Assembly: GCF_047663525.1 (NCBI RefSeq)
Contig: NC_092613.1
Location: 8,395,501-8,459,500 of the forward strand
Direction of reading: 5' to 3'
Source: Anas platyrhynchos
Taxonomy: Eukaryota; Chordata; Aves; Anseriformes; Anatidae
DNA length: 64,000 bases
Positions 57,232-64,000 of this stretch are shown piece after piece. The stretch's first letter is position 1. Each line of letters begins with the position of its first letter. The translations under genes were made by a program, and so were the position numbers. A model generated the notes under the pieces. That model was given only the letters and a program-made list of their open reading frames with translations, was not told where the DNA came from and ran no database searches.

Positions 57232-60200
57232 CTACAAACAAAAAAACAAGGCAAATCAGAGAGTTTACATGTAAATAGTTGTTACATTTATTCTGAAAGC
57301 ACAGCCTTAGTTTTATTAAATCGACACGTAAAATCATGAAACTAAATCATTTGTCCTCTTTTTACTCAGCAACTGACAAACTGAGATTTTTGCTTCATTT
57401 TCAGCCACTAGGCTACTAAGAATGACCTGAATGAAAAGCATTTGATCCAGTTGGATCATTTCAAGCGATGAAGAGACAATGCCCTAGTATTATCAGGAGC
57501 TTAGAACAGGTACAGGATTCCTAACTCATTTGGAAGCTGCATCACATGCAACCCTTATGCTATTTTATGCACAGTATGATGGTTAGTACGTATTTTATAA
57601 CCAGAAGCCAAGTATTAGTAAGAATTTCGATTCTGTAGCCTGCTAACAGCAGATATACAATATTTAAACATGAGGATTAACATTTATAGTCACATCCACA
57701 ACTACTTATACCCATATGCGTGTATTTTCACATTCTTGAGTAACTCATCTCTTCTTTTACAGAAAAGAAAAAAAAAAAAGAACAACAAAACTCAACCAAA
57801 AGCAACAAACCTCTGCACTATTGCTTGAGGTCTCCAAGGAGTTGTAGATACAGGAAGAAAAACTTGGGAGCTAACAGCGTGTACACATACCAGCTGGTAT
57901 GGCAGAACATTAATTTCTCCTATTGCCATGAACAAAAGGGAAGACCGGAAATAAGAACTTGATTCCTTTTTTCTCTCTACAAAAAGAAGGCCGACTAACC
58001 CAGAAAACTAATCTCACCTCTATTACGTACATCTTATTTCATAGGTAAATATAGTATTTATTTGTGTGCACCATCTCAAACTTATGACAAATACCCAAAA
58101 GTCGCTTGGTCTTTAAAAAAATAACTTAAAAAGGCCATTCATTTGAGAAGACCTTCACGTTAAAACACATTTTTTCAATCATTATCTTCTCAGAATTTGT
58201 GCAATGGAAAAAAATCAACACAAAGACACAAGTTTATAAAACCATTTGTAGAGCAAATTCTAGCCATTAATATAGTAATGACAAAATGCCAATAAATACC
58301 AGTCAAATTAATCTCTCCTGTCTTAAATTTGTCCTACTGCAACAAGGTTTAAAGAGTCAGATTTTTAAAAGAGCTCGTTTGGACTCCAGACAAGTGCAAT
58401 TCCAGCCATCGTCAAATGCACCTGACTACAAGATTAAGTGCTAGTTTAAAACATGAGAGAAAACTCAACTCCAAACAAGCGACTGTATTTTGGCACTTTT
58501 CAGGCCCCCAGAACTCTAAATTTGAAAAGAGAAACTGCCTTTTTATAAAAGGTCTAAAAAGATTGCTTGCACTTTTTGTAAAGAAAGCTAAAAATGCAGA
58601 TGTATGAGTCACTAGTTCTGAAAAGCACATGGTCTGGTTTCCTCTGAAGGGATGCACACTGTCTTTATAATTCCAGTGTCCGTGTGCTGTGGTAAAGGTG
58701 GTTTCCAGTTCCAACAGACTTCTAATTACAGGGAATTACACTATTAGTTAACAGAGTAATGCAGTGTTGTAGCCCATTTCACGTTACTGAAAGAGGCACA
58801 ATGTTCCACTGAGTCCGTACACGGCTTCAATCACACAGAAAAACATTACTAATTCTTTGAAGCCAACCTAAAATTAAGATTTGTGATACGTGATCAGCGG
58901 AAGCTACCATTTATGGCACTGAATGACAGTTCTTCTGGTAACACATCCTGTTCTCACAAAATGAACAAACAAGCATAACCTTTCCTATAGGAAACTGAGG
59001 TGTACTGGATTCCATGCTTCCCCTGAAATTGAGTAAACTGTAAAAAAGACACTTAAGCTTAAAGCAAATGTCCAAATGAAACGGAAAGCATATACCTTTT
59101 AAGATTCAATTAAGTCATTTGTGCAGTTTCTTCCATCTCAGCTGGCACATTAGTTTTTAAAATACATGTTTCCTTGCAATTCTCATCAACTGTATAGGAG
59201 CTGAACAGCAGAAGGGGAAAAAGGTCTAATTGAATATATCCTATAAAACTGACAGACTGGACATACAAGCGACAGAGGGTGAGAAAAGATTTGTGCTGTA
59301 GTTTGAAGACAAACCCAGTCAGTGTGAGGTACTAGAAGCACAATGGGTCAGAAAGGCTCGACTACGTCAGGAATCCAGGAAACTAAACAGTGAGATCTAG
59401 ACCTTAGTAAAAGAAGGTCAGGTTGGGCTTTCAGATAAGAATGCGATTTAATAGACGCTCACAGCGATGAAGCTTAAGGAAAGCACTAGGTGTAGCAAGA
59501 TGTTTCATGGCGTGGGATTTTCAAGAATACAACATTCTTTCATTTTTGATGATCCCTTCCTCGTTCTCCACACTGAGAAGTCTCTCCACACATGAAGAAC
59601 ACAAAGTGCTGCCCTAACACTCTTAACTCCCCCTCGGACTATCCGGGTTGCAAATTATCTGAGCCATGGGTGGTGAAAAGCAAGTACTCAAAAGCACCGC
59701 AGTGCTCAGCAGTGTGCAGGTACGCAGCCTCTGCCACTCTGCTTACAGGGCCACTGCGGCCCTTGTAAAGATACCACATTGCCTACATAGAAACACTAAG
59801 GCTAAAACCTTGCTGGATGTCACCTAGCTTCAGGGGTCTCCCAGGTAGGGCTGTGTGTACTGTACTATGAACACAAACTGCAGGAATATTTCCTCTGGTG
59901 GGCTTTATTATAAGAATCCCTTCCTTCATCTCACATACCCCAAAAATCTTTTAACAAGATCTGTTGGAATTTAAGTCAGTTCAGATGAGATGCATATAGT
60001 ATGCGTACCACCCAACTTGCTCTGCATTTTCAGTATTTTGCCTGTTACAAACTATTCCTCCACTTTTTTTTGAAGAAGGTAAGATAAGAAATCACTACAA
60101 GAAGCAATGCACAGTGAGGCATTCAAATCTCCTGCCAACCCGCTATGAAAAAGCATACATTAACAACTACCCGCTTTGAAGATGAAATTTAAAATGCCCT

Positions 60201-63153
60201 GCGTTCCACTAAAAACAAAATACTACTATTTATGCATTTGATATTTTACAGTTGATTTTACAAGTCTGTAATGTAGGGATACCAATCATTGCTGCTGCAG
60301 AAGGATAATGTGGATCTACACATTATACATTCCAGTTGCAGAGCCAGCTATTTGCTTTTTCAAACAGTACAGGAGGACCATTTTAGGTCAATTTCATGTG
60401 CTTTTTTTTTCATTGTAATTAAGTCTGTGTTATTTTAAGGTGTTTCTGATCCAAAACACAGTGGTTGTCCAGGTCCCCTCACTACCATTGATACATCTGT
60501 AGAAGCAAGGAAGCCCCTTAGCTCACCTCCAAGGCTTCCAAGCTCATTTCAACCCCTCTAGCTCTTAAAGCCTATGGAGACCTCTAGTGATGCCAGATGC
60601 TTACTCAGGCAAGAAAGTAAAGCAGGTGAAGCCCACCCAAGCCAATACTACCACTGTTTTTAAGAGAAAGTGGCATGTTTTAAAGCAGATGCAAAATTAC
60701 TTTCTTGGTAAGTGTACCTATGTTAAATATAAACCCAAGCACAGTTTTTCCTTCCCTAAAAATAGCACAAGCATTAATTAGCAGCTTATTTGAATAAAAG
60801 ATACAAAAACAAAGTCTAATATGTTGTTAGGCACTTTAGCTTCCCATCAGCTGCTAAGCTTACATATAAACATTAGGCATTTGAAACAGAAAAGGCAGAT
60901 AAAGCTCAAGAAATTTAAATATATGTTAGCATTGCTTTTGCTCAGTCACAGAAATTGGCAATAAAAAAAAAAAAGCAGGCTTACTCACCCTTCTTGTGAA
61001 AAGCATTTCTTATAGACCCAGAAGGCTGCCAGGGACACCAGAACTACTGTAATCACTTCAGGAAAAAAAAAAAAAAAAAGCTTTAGAGTGACAGTCACTA
61101 ACTCACAAAAAAAAATACAGCCTCAAAAATTAGCACTGTCTTCACCCAGAGTCCTGTACAACTCCCTCTTCTTACAACACTTAAATTTTCATGGTTTATT
61201 TCACATGTGTTTGATGCTTTACTCAAGACTCTTCAAGGTAGATCTGCTCAAGAACAGTGATCATCAAGATGGCAAAACACCACCAGTTCAGGAACATTAA
61301 AACAACAGCCCTGTCACAACAGCCTAACTCTACTTTTTAGATACAGTTTACAAGGAATCAGTGGTAGAAAACCACATTTGTAAAAATGTGTTTGTTATCC
61401 ACTTTTCTAAGCACAAGGACAGAAAGATGGAGTAAGCACTTCAGTTCATTGGCAGTTATTTATCTGCTCATGCTTTCAGTACACCCAAATGTTGAAGAGT
61501 TTATGAAAGTGACAAAGTCGCGGACCACTGCCTTTGAAATCTAATTACATATATGAAAAAACATTGTACAAAAAACTGACTTATAATTGCTAAGTAACCT
61601 TAACTTTTTTTGAATTCTGCAACTTCAGAAGACATTTCTAAAATTTTAAACACTAAAATAATTTTAAAACAACCAAACCTTTAAAATCATTTAACATTAC
61701 TCTAGTCACAGATGAAGATGACAATATCAATTCCACATAAAAAATAAAATTCACATCGTGTATTGTTCAGGTTCTAAATGACACTTACCACAGATGATGG
61801 CGATAACATAGGCACCTAAAACAAAACAAAGGAGTGTTATGAGGAACACATCTTGTTGAAGATGTTACACAAATGTATGTTATACAAATATTCATTAGGG
61901 TATTTCAAACAGGTCAAGCATTTTTGCCAAGACAAGCCTTGCAGCAGGTCTGTTTACATGGCAACTTCTATTTATTTTAAAATATTCCTATTCTTAAATG
62001 GACTTTTACCAAAACCTTGTTTTCTTACGTCAAAATAAAGATGGAAGTTTGCATTAAATGACTTCTCCTGACTATAAAGGTATGTTCCCAAGAAGTAAGT
62101 TTTCTGTTACATATACTTTTATCCTGTGAGAAATTCTTGCAGTTCATACTTACTTAAGTGGCAAGTTGGTACTTCAGGATTCCATTTGCCTTCTCCCATA
62201 TACACAATACGATCTGCACCGTGTAACGTGTAGCCTGCGTAACATTCAATTGTAATAGAATCCCCTTCAGCATACTCAGGTTTTTGTCCATAAATTACTC
62301 TGCCATGACTAATGACTGGAGAGGAATCATGATGTACAGGCTTACCTGAAAAAAAAAAAAAAAAAAAATTAAAAATTCAAGAATAGAGCTGGTACATGTA
62401 ACAGATCAATGATGTTGCCAACAAAAAGCCCATGAAGCCCCTACAGTTGTGTAAATATAAGAAGCTTAGTCACCCTCAAGACATTTTACATGGAAAGGCT
62501 GCCTGCTTCCTATAAGCCGTAGATACTTTTGCTAATGGACACGTTTCAGACACATTAACAGAAATACACATCCCAACTCCATCAGGACAAACTGCTGCAT
62601 CCAAGTAAGAACCTCTCCATTTATAGCATGAGCGATCACATGATGCAGAGTGAAATGAGCATAAAGTTTGTCATCAAAGGAAGAATCTTCAGAAAACACT
62701 CCCACTCAAGACCTTTCAAGCAGACTTTTGAATTTTGTCAATTTCTATACACAAAGCTAAGACTAAACTAGGACTCCAAACAGGCACAGAACTCTCCTCA
62801 CCTGCTCAGATCACAGCCCAGGACACTCACCACCTATTAACAGAACCCAGCTGTGCCCAGCTGGGCACGCTGAGAGGTACCTGACTTTCAGGGGCTGCAC
62901 ACTGTCACATCAGACATTTGGAACTTGTCCATCCTTGATTTTACTAATTATGAATTCTACTCACATGCACAGTTTTGTACAGAGCTCCATGTATTTTGTC
63001 CTTCACACGTTACTGTGATCTCTTCAGCACCATCAGGAAAAGCACAGTGAAGATTGCACCTTAACTGAACAGACTCTCCTTGTTTGTATTCAGACTGCAG
63101 CGGAATCACTTGTCCATGTGAGATCTTTGGGGCACCACATCTATCTTCAGTAA
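57180..63153 (-). CDS. CD46: CD46/MCP-like complement regulator, 3' part (runs off window)
   Basis: Membrane complement-regulatory protein of the RCA family. CD46 acts as a cofactor for factor I cleavage of C3b and C4b on host cells. Minus-strand exons, 5' to 3': 63153-62965 (CCP), 62345-62154 (membrane-proximal CCP), 61815-61789 and 61055-60989 (transmembrane), then either 59200-59096 (tail 1) or 57231-57180 (tail 2). All junctions agree in phase. The helix joined from two exons is AYVIAIIC plus VITVVLVSLAAFWVY, followed by KKCFSQEG. Human CD46 likewise splits its helix between two exons and has two alternative tails. No Ser/Thr/Pro-rich stalk exon is visible. Earlier CCP modules, signal peptide and promoter lie beyond 64000. 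Chickens have an RCA cluster with CD46-like membrane members, so this could carry another name there (for example CREM). Confidence 0.82.
57232..59095 (-). other. Intron before the last CD46-like exon
   Basis: AU-rich intron of 1.9 kb with no exon recognised. The 100-codon minus-strand ORF at 58412-58714 has no family resemblance and lacks splice sites that would join it in phase. Confidence 0.6.
59096..59200 (-). CDS. CD46: CD46-like alternative exon, CYT-1-like tail
   Basis: A strong acceptor (ttccccttctgctgttcag) joins in phase 2 to the transmembrane exon, giving G-SYTVDENCKETCILKTNV then PAEMEETAQMT and TAA at 59110-59112. The donor AAAAG|gtatat lies 14 bases past the stop. The opening GSYTVDE resembles the human CYT-1 opening GTYLTDE. 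The 105-nt exon with an internal stop acts as a switch: inclusion gives tail 1, skipping gives tail 2, as for human exon 13. Confidence 0.65.
60989..61055 (-). CDS. CD46: CD46-like exon, second half of transmembrane helix
   Basis: The 67-nt exon enters in phase 1 and exits in phase 2. It encodes VITVVLVSLAAFWVYKKCFS followed by QE and two bases of Gly. The acceptor follows a long T run (ttttttcctgaag) and the donor is gtgagt. The KK stop-transfer and a juxtamembrane Cys, a possible palmitoylation site, follow the helix. Confidence 0.85.
61789..61815 (-). CDS. CD46: CD46-like 27-nt exon, first half of transmembrane helix
   Basis: A microexon with acceptor ttttgttttag and donor gtaagt, phase 1-1, encoding SAYVIAIIC after joining. 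Human CD46 also has a short exon (VWVIAVIVIAIV) beginning the helix, so the split is conserved in kind. Confidence 0.8.
62154..62345 (-). CDS. CD46: CD46-like exon, membrane-proximal CCP module
   Basis: The 192-nt, phase 1-1 exon is typical of one CCP/sushi module. It contains SPVISHGRV, EGDSITIECYAGYTLHG and GEGKWNPEVPTC, the standard hydrophobic, Gly and Trp framework. Of the four canonical cysteines, only the second (IEC) and fourth (PTC) are in place. The first position is Asp or Ser and the third is Tyr (IVYMGEGKW). The junction codon with the upstream exon makes an additional Cys (AC-KPV). Confidence 0.85.
62965..63153 (-). CDS. CD46: CD46-like exon, CCP module
   Basis: The 189-nt, phase 1-1 exon has all four canonical CCP cysteines (DRCGAPK, VQLRCN, TVTCEG, VQNC) plus a fifth in NLHCAFPDG. 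The framework APKISHGQV...GESVQLRC and GQNTW is standard. It aligns closely with the next module (ISHG-x-V, EY-x2-G). The acceptor is gtattag and the donor gtgagt. Further CCP exons must lie beyond the window. Confidence 0.88.
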
Positions 63154-64000
63154 CTAATACAAATATTAATTAGTAACTCATACTGAAATACACGCAGGAG
63201 CTAGCACTGAAATTTAAAAGCATAGTGATAACACACTTTAAATGTTTTATAATTCATTAACTCACTCAGTATATATGAATTGCCATTGTATGAGAAAAAT
63301 AAATCAGTATACCTGAATTGCTAAAACTTCTAGCATACCTTCTCAATTTTAAATGCAAATTTTTCCTTTAGAAGACTTAATGAAACATCACTGTAGGTAT
63401 TTGTTAGGGTAGTATGATCATGATATAGCAGCTGAGAAATCCGTATCTGTTGGTTAATTATTTTCCTAAGAATCATCCCCAGATGCCTTGTCAGACCCAT
63501 TCATTAAACAACACTCAAGTGCACCTTTTGCCAAAGTGGTTCTCGTTCTTGAGAGCTCATTACTAGAATATACATGTAGGAAATCCTCTCACTGTACTCT
63601 GTGGCAACATTCCCCCTCTCTCTAGCACAGAGAAAGGAGCAAGGTTGTAGAAAATCCTCTGCCATGTCCCATGCAAATGAGTCCTAAAAATAATTGCCTG
63701 TCGAAAATCTAACAACATACTGCACGCTATACAAGGTGCCTGGAAAGCAAGAGTTGAAGAGCTGGGTGAGAACACATTCAGACGTGATGATTTTGATTAC
63801 TCTAGGATATTATGAACTCCCTCATCGTGCATAACCCTCATATTTTCCATCACGATTCGGAAACACACCTCTTCCTGTATTTCTGTATGAAACCACTTGA
63901 ACAAATAGCGTGATGCTATAGTTATGTGGTAGCATCACGGGTAAGTCCATGCTGCAACTTCTATAGGCAAATCTGCAATTCAACTCATTCTCACCCAAAA
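63154..64000 (-). other. Intron of the CD46-like gene
   Basis: No CCP framework (Cys, ISxG, GxW) found on the minus strand in this last stretch. It is presumed intronic, leading to upstream CCP exons outside the window. Confidence 0.65.

Noticed and set aside
58412-58714. 100-codon minus-strand ORF in the CD46-like gene
   Set aside because: No acceptor that joins it in phase and no similarity to CD46 tails. It lies in an intron.

Overview
The window looks like avian chromosomal DNA, probably a gene-dense, GC-mixed microchromosome. The support is a CR1 LINE 3' end, compact vertebrate exons with canonical GT/AG splice sites, and a gene order matching human 1q32.2 (PLXNA2 - CD34 - miR-29b-2/miR-29c - CD46) read in the opposite direction. 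I cannot tell the species. None of the long single-frame ORFs is a gene by itself; the real coding sequence is in short spliced exons.

Layout. Positions 1-6142 are upstream non-coding sequence, including a pair of MEF2-type sites. CD34 lies on the + strand at about 6.17-18.85 kb. It has a TATA box, eight coding exons (signal peptide, mucin-like region, six-cysteine domain, transmembrane exon, cytoplasmic exon) and an in-frame total of 357 codons. A candidate alternative last exon with its own stop and poly(A) signal sits in intron 7. From 18.9 to about 41.9 kb I see no gene. That stretch holds a CR1 fragment, two old interspersed repeats, a GC-rich island at 25.1-25.6 kb and an AT-rich tandem duplication with a (TAA)n expansion. 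At 41.9-44.4 kb there is a second GC-rich, CpG-rich region with three evenly spaced ATTGG boxes and a G-rich minisatellite. It is the best candidate for the promoter of the miR-29 host transcript. The miR-29b-2 and miR-29c hairpins are at 53.0 and 53.8 kb in what looks like the terminal exon of that transcript (52,948 to about 54,230).

The right end holds the 3' half of a minus-strand CD46/MCP-like complement-regulator gene, which runs off the window at its 5' side. I resolve two CCP (sushi) exons, a 27-nt exon and a 67-nt exon that together make the transmembrane segment, and two alternative cytoplasmic-tail exons. These tail exons resemble, in order and sequence, the CYT-1 and CYT-2 exons of mammalian CD46. 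The 1.9-kb 3' UTR converges on the miR-29 host transcript.

The most interesting points are the CD46-type alternative tails outside mammals, the redistributed cysteines in the two membrane-proximal CCP modules, the candidate short-tail CD34 exon, and the G-rich minisatellite next to the phased CCAAT boxes. I found no wholly new system. Exon calls come from reading splice sites and phase by eye, and the alternative exons need RNA evidence.
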